A stretch of DNA of 64,000 bases, taken from positions 62,001-126,000 of the forward strand of contig NZ_JASJUU010000005.1 in assembly GCF_030125375.1 (NCBI RefSeq). Direction: 5' to 3'. Numbering within the stretch: the first letter of the stretch is position 1; every line of letters starts with the position of its first letter. This DNA is from Pseudoalteromonas umbrosa (GTDB taxonomy: Bacteria; Pseudomonadota; Gammaproteobacteria; Enterobacterales; Alteromonadaceae). The translations under genes and the position numbers were made by a program. The notes beneath the pieces are model-generated. The model had not been told where the DNA came from, did not search any database, and saw nothing but the letters and a program-made list of their open reading frames with translations. This document shows, one piece after another, positions 29,401 to 38,400 of this stretch.

Positions 29401-29449
29401 GCGCCTCAGCGATCAGCGATTCAAGTTCTAGTGTCTGACTCGTTATCAC
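17405..29449 (-). CDS. Nonribosomal peptide synthetase 3 (Thr-Leu(epimerised)-X, thioesterase)
   Basis: The 4014-residue protein has the order docking(7-58)-C-A-PCP-C-A-PCP-E-C-A-PCP-TE. Condensation motifs: HHIVSDG (about 216), HHIACDA (about 1291, Gly replaced by Ala) and HHMIMDG (about 2823). Pocket residues read by eye: module 1 D-F-W-N-I-G-M-V-H-K, the Thr code; module 2 D-A-W-F-M-G-N-V-V-K, close to Leu; module 3 D-V-E-S-T-G-A-I-S-K, unassigned. The second carrier has GGDSI, as expected before an epimerase; the E domain shows HHLIIDG, EGHGR and FNYLGQ, so the Leu should be D. The thioesterase has THSFG (about 3827), ILDTP and GDHLS. The start overlaps the previous gene's stop (ATGA). 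Confidence 0.95.
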   Translation of the reverse strand: MITSQTLELESLIAEALDAGVTLYEKDGRLAFRQKDTFPEALKSKVIANKADLVSYFQQQRTHTVAAHDGIIPPIARTEQLPLSFAQESLWFIEQLHGGQQYYMPASFRLTGELDVDALKYAIGQVIERHESLRCQFLAGDESNGKPYARIMRDFETPFEWLDVSQLSNDEKAEQIDSHIKHFCTQEFNLESGCLIRVLVLSDTHQHRLFFNMHHIVSDGASMANLVDEVATIYNAALSKSQLQLPTLALQYVDYAAWQRAQLCDESFSAHLAYFKSQLAGLDPLQSLPSDKPRMAVQTEQGARYVQSLSLDLTKRIVSLSSAQQSSLFMWLSSGVMLFIARLNQQSRAVVGTPVLGRDNPQLEHLIGLFVNTLVMHAEVDEQLSCEQWFAEQKARNLAALEYRALPFDKLVEHLGQTRDLSHHPVVQILFSLTQPDEQTLTLNGLEVEECKALDNQSVAVKCDLELHAQFDGEALVVHWKYDSDLYHRETIQNWASSFAVMLEGIVNHPTMAVGDVPLLDESHANQLLSQPQCQASWPEQHSIVSLLEQQVINVDSRTAVTDGTSSLTYTELGVRIDALACALIAEGVKPQQLVPVSMTRSTDMVAALLAILKAGGAYVPIDPSYPQERIEYILSDINSDLLVCDEQSAALFSQLTVRCIVADRAIDAHSGRQFVAPKIQPDHLAYVIYTSGTTGKPKGVQIEHRHVVRLLFTEPSLFDFNEQDVWSLFHSFCFDFSVWEMYGALLFGGKLVVVDSDTAKDTESFAKLLLREGVTVLNQTPSAFYVLQSCMQRLVEETHQQPTIRYVIFGGEALQPSKIKPWRKLVPACQLINMYGITETTVHVTFKRLSDEDLAVGQSNIGKPIQTTSSYVLDNQQRLLPQGAIGELYVGGEGVARGYWQRPELNQQRFVELSLAKGHSERLYRSGDLVRLLPDGEMTYIGRIDDQVKVRGYRIELGEIENQLRMHPWVDEAVVILNQHPVKGAYVAAFITEGDDAAFTDLSAQLNTFLKATLPDFMLPSFASSVSKMPLTVNGKVDKKALLSLIEIDNDKAPFEAPATPVEIQVADAFKSVLQCPHDVGLQDDFFTLGGHSLLAVELCYYLKARFGLDAVLSELFQYSSVKALAQRLADKASVSEASVVPALQCTQQTQGPVSFAQQRLWALDSIQGAEQAVAVYHVPMSFLLKGELNLSAFEAAWQQVIERHAILRTVIYTDQSGAPKQRVLPDFSVPLQVVDVSDKSAQQSNLTWRKLQRDDDQQAFDLERDLMIRVHLLKLSQREFKLRINVHHIACDAHALRLIVDDLAVEYQHACDGTKADVGCEVTEKITYLDYAIWQQSQLQGAAHQAFWQNYLAGAPQVHELALDGVRSNQSQQLGATHISNFDSALSEHITLQCQRLGMSHFMWLHTLFSVCIARCSQVSDVVVGSPFSGRHHAQLKDIVGFFVNVLPIRVQFTPEMTLESLLAAQKAQILAVHEHQAVPFEQISALCEPHTDLSHHSLFQISFAFDPKDHTELTLGDIQVTALDEPNSQAKFELDLTCSEQSDGIRLNWVYDKTLFSHHSIAGLADAFEAMVTAAVTNLDQRVTELPLVKTETWQKRMLCGEQYALCSPSVLQPIWAHQNTECANQTALVDRDGTCMNYGELLSAAEQLAMYLTEQGLQNDDRVMICLSAGSRWITALLAVMRAGACYVPVDPSYPQSRIQFIAKDSDCKFVLTNSSGFDLLNHRDVSSAQLIDVDALDLTSIQGAMLPSLPANSAQLAYVIYTSGTTGQPKGVMNTHQGLMNLCQWHQRAFAVDSHSVATQTASVAFDAAAWEVWPYLVAGAQLVFLPKATFSDARRLTQAMQIHQVTHSFLATPVAQAVLADSEFNPLSLRYLMVGGDKLAPVDTSGHPFALINNYGPTESAVVATSGLVDLGATTPDIGLPIDNTQLLILNAQQQLQPSGAIGELCIAGDSLASGYLGRTALTTERFINWRAPTGESMRVYRTGDLVRQIANGRLAYIGRNDDQIKLRGYRIELDEIESQLSVLPEVEQAIVLLCDSGDAGACLVAFICQTAALDEQTLSKQLEAQLCDALPAHMLPSEYVLLAEMPLTPHGKVDKPSLRMQVKHKVSVPTVSSTDTEEGLPESSRALLQVYRTLLKRPDLQPADDFFAMGGDSILSIQIATRARALGFDLAVSDVLTYSSVAQLSTHFAQAALCIDSTPSNQVTYVPSRGKASLLPTQYWFFEQQFALPTHWNQAVMLGLDKSVSALQLEAAVTALIARHDSLRLTVAANNTLHFVDGLCASAIVHTCDLSCKGDWQDAWQNTCQQWQRSLKFNGSPLVRFIMADTGQKDVKNRVCIIAHHLIIDGVSWRLVLEGLFHALQMSVTDDAISLIPPKVSIQQVSQALRDHAQHHAKVDDWLPVVQAASKQTYFDMHEQTAAQVTVHSLQLKLTTSQTQALLTVANKAYGTQIQTLLLAAVHLTLFKLTDAQSHVLMMEGHGRGALQGQIDSSDTVGWMTAMYPLHLFVNATTMGDMICAAKEALAAVQDKASDYGTLRYLHSDAKVREALAIDTSKLVFFNYLGQLDSVIHSAGPLSDVNESCGDLIAPDNHCFYAMQLTSSIQAECLCMHCDFDAMQISQATAEAFVAQLQSAIDEVLTHCSQQTRRHYTQSDFHLLPTCSNRGLAQLIAQSPEQAVADIYPLSPLQQGMWFQTQLADAKSQSARPYLEQCCFMFAGNFDCEAFIYAWQQVIKQHSILRSAFTSLDGQPVQVVLEQAETPVELINIQGQEEQGVYFDQLAQQAYQQGIVLNQAPCMRLQLVLMSEQRVGFIWTYHHMIMDGWSLPVLFSELLRFYNARIDGQTAAIRSDNFAEYIAYTQQRDRAEEAAFWQVYLSDIDSPTLISDCLKTTINEPVQYQECHQVLSEAQCQGMAQTASELGLTANQLIQAVFAYWLSVCLGRSEVMFGQTVAGRPTALSNMASRVGPYINTQAVYTQIDMQMCVADYLQGFKANVTALSQYPHSSLSDVQTWSQIDNQQDLFDVLYVFENYPTDPLSQGPSLPFEIISSDYQDQTHYPLSLVVGGDKQLSLTLCYQTCVLNEAQSQHFVAMLAQLLKQVCEQPTQKLCELSNTLHGQVESEFTRFELADKAHTVDEYTPRAETLADAFMQTAAEHSCETALVYFDNGDISPSACLSYAELDAQSNRLAHWLVEQIGHRDSQPIVGIAIEPRADLIIAVLAVLKAGAAYVPLTSALPLQRKQLIVASCQAALVLTDSAIWQDQDAPCRTYQVDDVNAQLDCYSGDALKSTSLGSDLGYVIYTSGTTGVPKGVMVEQRSILNYVRSLSAQYEINSADNYLQFASFSFDVFAEEVFCALLRGATLVMAEPSQLLDTARLSELTHDADISLMSLPTAYWHQLCAVPQEFSSSLRLITIGGEQMQLAALKSWQKNQGTQIRLVNAYGPTETTISATLQEVTDWQDEDIAIGRPVNGLQLHVLDAQLRPLPQYVAGELYISGVGLARGYLGDTKKTAEAFITDSHTGLRLYKSGDLVKLNARNEVIFLGRRDGQVKVRGYRIELADIESQLMAIAGIGNCAVVVRQDSSGNEQLVAFIESASLQGDASELHEILSAKLPSYMVPQLITSIDALPHTSSGKLDRKALVAHAKGLSLQTHAKAKPQSRLEVGIAARFAQLLKVDLVGLDDDFFVLGGHSLLVMQLVAEIQSQLAITVPLAAVMQHSTVRSLANFIDTQCATEYQQENAPTSVMCLQQGEVGFTPVVLIAGAGGLLISFVQLVDKLDARIPVYGLQPDLIADKPDVIGDIHQTAKHYLQVLERDFEQVHVVTHSFGAFIGYELCLLSQHSELTCTSLTILDTPLPSQPNASVDERQIDKFVLHDLCEFFSLSPRQNEIEHYSQMAGMAKFALLSDWLSHVDVHMSAQQLATFYQVYKAQLLSNVVIDTPLLDVKVKVIKAADTKEFEGRAVKLDMGWQRVVENLTALEVAGDHLSILQNKADMQALVTQIEKRYILHS

Positions 29450-32400
29450 AGGAACATCTCCTCTGATGAATCACTATCACTAAGCTGCGCTTGTTCATAA
29501 GTAGTGTGGATCCGGATCCACTTCACCAATGCGGTTATAGTGGGTCGCTCAAACAATACCCGCATCGGCACAGCTATACTCAACTGCTCTTGGATTAATC
29601 CAGCACATTGAATTGCCAGTAAAGAGTGCCCGCCCAGAGTAAAGAAATTATCTGTGATCCCAAACTCATCTACTGCCAGCACAGTAGCAAAAATTTGATG
29701 CAGCGCTTTTTCGAGCTCAGAGCTTGGCACAACCACCTCAGTCTTGCTTTGACACTGCTGTGCCCAACTTCTCAAGGAATGAGTATCTAGCTTGCCATTA
29801 TTAGTCAAAGGCAAATGCGTCACTTGAATAAAGCGATGTGGCAACATATAAGTTGGTAACTGTAATGCAAGCTGCTCACAATATTGGATGCCACGTATCT
29901 CATCGACTAACTGGGGCAATGACACTGTTTGGCCGTCATTTTCGAGCACAACAAATGCCTCGATATTGTCACCCTTATCGTTCAACAACACCTGAGCTTC
30001 TTTAATCTCTGCTTGCTGCACTAAATAGTGTGCAATTTCGTCCAATTCGATACGATACCCGCGCAATTTCACTTGTTGGTCAATGCGCCCAGCAAACCTT
30101 AATTGCATGGCATTTGACGCTTCATCGAATTGCCACTTTGCTTTATCACCGGTGCGATAAAAACGTACCGCTTGCGCTGTTGACTGTAATGACAGGGTGA
30201 TAAATTTCTCATCGGTCAGTTTCGACTTGCCTAAATAGCCAGCACTGATGGCGTCGCCAGACACATACAGCTCCCCCAATACGCCATTTGGCACAAATTG
30301 CTGTAGCTCATCTAGTACCACACAATGACTGTATGGCATCGCTTGGCCAATTGGCACATCATTCTGACCGCTTGCAATAAGCTGCTCAATCGTTTGACTG
30401 TCACAGCGGTAAATACTGGTGCCGACTGTCGCCTCAGTTGGTCCATATTCATTGACCCACTGAGTATTCGGTAAAAACACATCCAGCGCTTTTAGCAACT
30501 GGCATGACAACGCTTCTCCGCCGATAACCACACAATGCCGCCCGCTAAATTGGCGGGTCAAAGACAACTGGTTAGCCACTTCCAATGCGCCTTTAAGGTG
30601 TGCCGGGGTTACTTTTAACAAGTAGGATTCATGGCTAAACAGGCGCTTAGCTAGTTCAGCTAACAAGGTGTCATTGTCATCGATGAGTTCGATACCTAAC
30701 CCTGCCAGCAAGCCGCCCCATAAGGTGGTGACTGTGGCATCGAACGCAACGGGTGTGCTTACTATCGCGCGTGAAAGAGTGCTGTTGGTATACTCTCTAA
30801 TGGCAAATGACACATAATGGTGTAAGTTCTGGTGGCTGATTTGCACGCCCTTGGGTTGCCCCGTCGTCCCCGAGGTGTAGATAACATAAGCCAACGCATC
30901 AACATGTGGCTTAGGCAGTACACCTTGATCACAAGATGCTGGCCAATTGGCTGAGTCGTTGATTGAAAACAAAGTCAGCGGCGACTGCGCAATCGAGTCT
31001 GATAAATTTGCCAGTCCACGTATCAAATCATCACTACTTATAACACCCGCAGCCCCACTGTCTTGTAAAATGTACTGAATGCGTGCTGCAGGGAGTTTTG
31101 GATCTATTGGCACATAGGCACACCCAGCACGTAATACGGCAAGCAATGCAACCACCATATCCGCGCTTGGTGATAAGCACACCGCCAACTTATCATCAGC
31201 ATTTACGCCATTTGCCAATAAGTGACTTGCCAGAGATCCCGCTCGTTGCCACAGCGCTTCATAACTCAACGAGCTCCCCTCAGCATCTGTGACAGCCACT
31301 TTCTCCTTGTGCATATACACAACGTTTTCAAAACGCTCATGTAAACACACAGGCGTATCGTGCTCACAGATATGGCCTGCAGCTTTAGCAAGTGCACGTT
31401 GCTGCTCAGAGGATAGAATTGCCAAGCGACTAATCGGCCAATCAGGACCGTTTAAAGCGGCATCAATCAAAACATTGAACGCTTCTGCCATGGCCGCTAT
31501 GGTGCTTTGCTTAAACAACGCGCAGCTAAAGCGCCACTCTAATTCAATTTCCGCCCCCTGCTCTATGGCATTGACCTCTAAATCAAACTTGAGGTTAAGT
31601 GACTCTAAAGGCGTCTCTTCAATGTGCAGATCAGGTAAAGCGATATCGACAACTTCGTTATTTTGGAGCGCAAATAAAACCTGAAATAATGGCTGGTGGC
31701 TTAAGCTGCGTTCAGGATTCAAGGCTTCAACCACTTGCTCAAATGGCAGCGATTGGTGTTTAAACGCATCTACAATCACTGCTTTTTGCTGAGCAAGATA
31801 CTGATTAAACGTGAGGTGCTTCTCAGCCTGAGCTCGGATCACCACCGTATTTACAAAAAAGCCAATTAACTCATTAAGCTGCTTTTGAGTTCGCCCCGCA
31901 ACTGGCGAGCCAATCGCGATATCATCTACACCACTCATGCGCATCATTAACAGCGAAAACGCACTGTGTAACCACATAAATAAGGTCACAGACTCAGTCT
32001 GACACTGGTTTTTGATGGCAGCGGTGGTCGCCTCATTGAGTTTCACTTTGAATTGCTTCGCTGCCAACGCTTGCACTTTAGGCCGTGCAAAATCCAGTGG
32101 TAATTGATGAATTGGCGGGCTGCCAGCAAGTTGCTGGCGCCAGTAATCAATTGCGACTTGCTGCTTGTCTGGTGTGAAATGTGCCCTTTGCCAATGCGCA
32201 AAGTCCGCATATTGCACCGCCAATGGCTGACTCAGCGCATCAGGGAGTTGGTAATCTACTTCACCTTTATGATGGCGATAAAATGCGATAATTTCTTTGA
32301 CTAAAATGGCCATTGACCAGCCATCACTGGCAATGTGATGCATATTGAAATGCACCCAATAGCACTGCGGTTCACGTTTTATCACAGTAACGCGCAGCAT

Positions 32401-35400
32401 CACATCTTGACTCAAGTCGAAGGCTTTTTGACAAAACTGCGCCTTAAGCTGATCTTCTCTATGGCACTTGTCGCTTTCATCTAACATCGAGATGTCTTCA
32501 TAGATCAGCGGCACTTCTACCTGATCTTTGATAAGCTGTTCAGGTGACTCATTACTTGCCCCAGGCAATATGATGCTTCGCAACACTTCGTGTCGTGCAA
32601 TAATGCTCTCGAGTGCTGCATTAAATGCAAAAAGGTCAAGCTCTCCCTTAAAGACAAAACTGGCAGGCATATGATATTGGCTGCTGCCATTTTGTAACTG
32701 GTCTATGAGCCACAAACGCTGCTGGGAGAACGACAGCGGTAACGAGTGAGTGCGCGCAACCACTGGGATTTCATCGCCTGTCGCTAACCGCTCAAAGCTC
32801 GGTAGTGCATCAGCCAAGGCCTGCACACTCGGGGTTCTAAATAATTGTGGTAGAGTAATATCAACTTGCATTTGTTGACGAATTTGGCTGATAAGCTTGA
32901 TCGCCAATAAAGAGTGGCCACCTAGCTCGAAAAAGCTGTCTTCTAGACCAATACTCGCTGTTGGCAATATCGCTTGATACAACGCCATCAGCGTTTTTTG
33001 TTGCGCTGTTAACTCTGCATACTGAGCGACCACATTGCTTTGCGCTGTATCTTCTTTTGTCGCTTCATAGCTTGCGATTAGGGCCGCTTTATCCACTTTG
33101 CCGTTGGCAGTTAAAGGCATTACAGCCACAGTATGAAACGCCGCAGGGATCATATAGCTTGGCAACACCTCAGTGAGTTGCTGGCGCAATTGACGTGCAG
33201 ACAATTTAGTTTCAGTTTGCCATAGCACATGTGCTATCAGAGTTTGTGCATTGTCATCTATCGTCAGCGCGCAATCAACAATGCCCTCTATCGCCAAAAT
33301 AAATTGCGATACCGCGTCTAAATCAATACGGTAACCGCGCAGTTTGACTTGCTCATCTGTGCGCCCCAAGTAACGAAGGTATTTAGGTGCACCGTGCGCG
33401 TCTAGTTGCCATTTCACCACATCACCGGAACGATAAACAGACTGCATATGGTTTGCTGTAATGGCCCGCAGTGTGAATTTTTTCGCGGTTAACTCTGCTT
33501 GATTAACATACCCTTGACTCACCATACTTCCCGCTATCAAGAGTTCACCGGCCATATTACGTGCTACCGGTTGGTCAAATTCATCGACAACGAGTAAAGT
33601 GACCCCCTCAATCGCAGAGCCAATGGGTACATCTGGCGCACTTGCTAGCTCCGCCTGCGACATAGTTGTCGGAATATCAAACACACTGACACCCACTGTA
33701 CTTTCAGTCGGGCCATATTCATTCACGATATGACAATTAGGCAGCTTCTCTCTAAATTTAATCACCAGATCAGACTGAAGCGCTTCTCCACCAACAATTA
33801 ATCGGTGCAGGGTTTCACAAATGGGTTTGTCGTCCGTCAGAGATAAAACCGCACGTAAATGGGCGGGGGTTAATTTAAATAACGAGGCTTGTTTTGCCCA
33901 CAGCTTATCAATTAATTCAGGGATGAGCGACACACCCTGCGGCAAAATAGTCAGTGAGCCCCCGCTCATTAATGTCGGCACAATCGCCGTTACTGTAGCA
34001 TCAAATGCCGCAGGCGTGCTCATAACACTGTGCTGCGGCTCTGGCATCATATAACTGCTCATGGCATGGTGAAGATAGCCTTGCAAATTACTGTGATTAA
34101 TGGGCACCCCTTTAGGTTGCCCCGTTGAACCTGAGGTATAAATGATATAGCAATCTCTTGCGGACAGCGGTATCTCACAAGCAGGCAAGTCATTGATGTC
34201 TGGTGCTGTATCTGGATATGAAGACAGTATTGAGTCTTCGCTAAGCGCATCATCGAGCAGCAAAAAGTCACTGCCTGCTTTTATCAGTTTGTCCGCGCTC
34301 TCACTGAATGCCAGTGTCAACATCACGTCCGCATCCACGATGACATGCTCGAGTGTTTTTACTGGTGTGTCATGGTGCAAAGGCACATAAACATGCTCTG
34401 CTTTTAGCACCCCTAACATGGCAATCACGGTCAGCGGCCCTTCTGGCAACAATAGCGCAATGCGCGTTTGTGGTTCGAAAGCCATCTCCAACAAGCAATG
34501 CGCCAGCTGATTCGTAATGCGGTCAACCTCTTCGTAACACCAGCTTTGCGCTGCAAAACTCAACGCCGTTCGCTGGGGGGACTTGTGTGCAACTTGGCTA
34601 AATTGCGTCGCCCATGAAGTCACCTCCGAATTAACCACTTCGATTGACTGACTTGCACGAATAAAAGCCTGCGAAACAGCAGGACGCCACAGGGTTAACT
34701 GCGACAAAGCAATATCTGGGTTATCAAGGCATTGCTCCAATACCCACAGATATTGCGCATGAAAGTCTGCCATACTCTGCAGATCCCAAAGTGCAGTATC
34801 AAAGAGCCATTCAACGCAACATGTCTGGGCATCATCGATGACACATACTTCCAGATCAAGCTTGGCACTGCGTGCAGTTTGCGGTATCAGTTGTACCTCT
34901 AAATCTTGAAGCTGAAGGGTTTCGTTGACTTCGGTATTCACTCTAAATACGACCTGTGCCAACGGGTGTATCGCCAAGTTCCGTGGCACTTCAAGTGCTT
35001 CAACCAGCACATCAAATGGCACTACTTGGTGAGCTTGTGCTGCCAAAAACTGCGCCTGACTGCCCTGTAGGGCCTCGTTAAACTGTGTACCTGTGGTAAA
35101 TTTATCTCTCAAGACCAAGGTATTAATAAAGTTGCCGATTACGGGCTCAAAAGCCTGCATTTCGCGCCCTGATACCGGCGTGGCAATCACGATATCTCGT
35201 TGCTGCTGTGCGCGACTCATCCACATACTAAACGCCGTTTTTAGAACTTGAAAGCGCGTGCATCCATGGTGCTGGCAAAATGCATGCATCGCACCTTTAA
35301 GCGAGTTAGGCAACTCAAAGCAAGCAAGCTCCCCGCCTTGAACCGCTTCATTGGATCTAGCTCTGTCTGTAGGCAACGCATGCACTTGTGGTATCTCTGC

Positions 35401-38400
35401 CAGCGCTTCACGCCAGTAGTCTAGGCTTGCTTGCCACTTTTCAGTGTCAGATACTCTACGCTGCCAATCGATGAAGTCTAAATAGGTAAACTGCGGCGCT
35501 TCGATGGCATAATTTTGCTGCTCACTAGCTTGATACGCACGACTTAATGCATCGGCTAAGACTGCAATTGACCACCCATCTGAAATAATGTGATGCATAG
35601 TGATAAGCAGCATATGACTGGTTTGAGTGCATTTTACAAGTGTGGCTCTGAGCATCAGGTCTACACTTAAGTCAAAACCACGTTTGGTATCCGCCGTCAC
35701 AATATCGTCAATAAGACGCTGTTGATGACTGCCCTCATACGCTGATAAATCATCGTAATTCAGTGCAAAAACCTTGTCCGCATTGTCTTTTTGATAAGCC
35801 GTGCCCTGCGTATCTTGATGGAAGGTAAAACGCAGCATGGGGTGAGCTTGGACCACAGAGCAAAATGCTCGCTTTAATTGCTCGCAATTCAACTCGCCCG
35901 TTATGTGATACGCACCTTGCAAATGATATTGCTCACTGTGCCCTTGCATCTGGTCTATAAACCAAATTCGCTGCTGAGCAAAAGACAGCGAGTAGCTATC
36001 CTGTTTTGCAATTGACCTCACTGGAAGCTGTTCAACCTGCGCATCCTGAGACTCCATACACAATGCCAATTCCGCTATGCTGGGGTTCGCAAAAATATGC
36101 TTTAAACTCAGTGATACGCCACACTGCGCCTTAACCTCATTGAGCAGACGCATGGCCAATAATGAGTGTCCACCTATAGCAAAAAAGCTGTGATCAATGC
36201 CAATGCCCGAACAGCCTGTTAAAGTCGAAAATATATCCAAGAGCTGATGATGAAGTGCCGTTTGCGGTGCACGCGTTGCATCTGATATTTCTATGCTCAG
36301 CGATTCAAGGGCCCTGCGGTCTATTTTTCCATTATTCAGCTTGGGCAGTGAAGCTTGCTGGATCAAATATGCGGGGATCATGTGCGCAGGTAATTGCTGC
36401 TTTAACTGCTGTCGAATTGCAGATTCACACTGCGTCAGTTCAGTGCGTTTTCCATCTGGCACAAAGTAGCCCACCAGCATGTTTTGCTGTGCAACTTGGC
36501 GGCAGATCACCGCGACTTCTTGCACTTGCTCCAGCGTTTGTAGCTTGCATTCGACTTCAGCAATATCAACTCTAAAGCCATTGATTTTAAGTTGCTTATC
36601 CAGCCTACCTAAAAACTCGACTTGGCCGTCAAAATTACATTTAACTTGGTCGCCAGTACGATAATAACGGGCTGAATCGCCATCACCAACTTTAAGTGAT
36701 ACAAAGGCGTCTTCAGTCACTTTTGCAGCATTAATATAGCCATTTGCAAGACTCTCACCGCCGATGTAAAGCTCTCCGGGTACACCCGCACACACGGGTT
36801 GTTGCTGCGCATCTAATATCGCGAATCTAATATGATTAAATGGCGCACCGATGGGGATGGACTCCAAATCATGCTCAGTTGGGATCTCAAAGGTACACAC
36901 TCCGATACACGCCTCAGTTGGCCCATAGTGATTAAACAATCGTGCATCAGGGGTTAAGTTTCGAAGCTGCTGCACTAAGGTCAAACTAAGCGCCTCACCA
37001 CCGAGTATCCACTGCTCGACATGTAAAGTGGATTGCTGCAACCAAGGCAATAACGCTTGTGCAAAAGAAGGGGTGAGCTTTATCAGGTTTACGTCGTGCT
37101 GATGACATGCTTTCACCAGTAATTCAGGTTCCGTGCTATCGCATAGCAGTACAGAGCCTGCACCAATTAGCACTGGAAATATCCCTGTAAGCCCTAAATC
37201 AGTCGCAAGCCCTGTGACGACCGCCGAACGTGTCTCTTGAGTGAATCTCACACGCTCAGATACGCCCGCGACATACCTTGCCAGCGCATGGTGTGATATC
37301 ACCGCACCTTTTGGTTTACCTGTACTGCCAGAGGTAAACATCACATAAGCAATGTCTTCACCTAATGGCATATTGGGCAAGCTTTGCTGTGCACTTTGCG
37401 CATATAGACGACTTATATCGAGCACATCTATACCATCCTCTTGCAGCTTTTCTATCTGTGCCAAGTGCTCACTCGCACATAACACACGCTGACTGCCTGC
37501 TTGTGACATGATTTCCGAGATACGCTCTGCTGGCGTCGCTGCATCGATAGGCAAATACGCGATGCCCGCGCGCATCGCGCCAAGCATCCAAATTAAGCTT
37601 TTAATATCACGCTGAACTAATAACGTGATCGGTGATGATGCAGGCTGATGCAGTGCATATAGGCGCAGAGCCACGCCTTCTAATTGCGTGATTAAGGCAT
37701 CATAGCTCATCACCGAAGGAGCTTGCCCACTCTCTGCGTTTTCTTGGATCAACGCTGTGCGCTCTGGATGGCGCTGAGCGCTGTGATAAAGTCCTTCAAT
37801 GACACTCACTGGTGCATCATTCAGCTGTGCAGCTCCCAATATCGGTAGCGACGAAGGCAGTGAAATTTGACCGATAACTTGCTCTGTAGAGCGACAGGCC
37901 ATATCAATCAAGGCAGTATAATCATCTGTAAATTGCTGCACAAATCGGGCATCAAACAGCTGCTTTGCATAATCTAGGCTCAGCTGTATGCCATCATGAT
38001 CGTCTGTGATACTCAAGGTCAGATCGTACTTGGCAGTGTGATTATCCAAATCAAAAAGCTCAGCACTGAGCTCATCGTTACGCACCACTCTTTGTGCAAT
38101 GCCATTGTAGTTAAACAATATTTGGAACAGCGCCGAATGCGCGGTGGATTTGGCCAAATCCAATGCATCTATGATCTCTTCCACCGCAACACTTTGGTGA
38201 TCAAGACCGGCTTTTACTAATTGGTGAGTGTGGGTCAAAATTTGTGCTAACGACTGCTGACCATGCAATCGTGCTCGCATCGGCAGCGTATTAATAAAGC
38301 AGCCGACTACCTGTTCAAATTCAGCTTGAGTGCGATTTAAAACCGGCACACCTAGGGTAATATCTTCAGCTTGCCCATAGCGATGTAAAAGGGCATAAAA

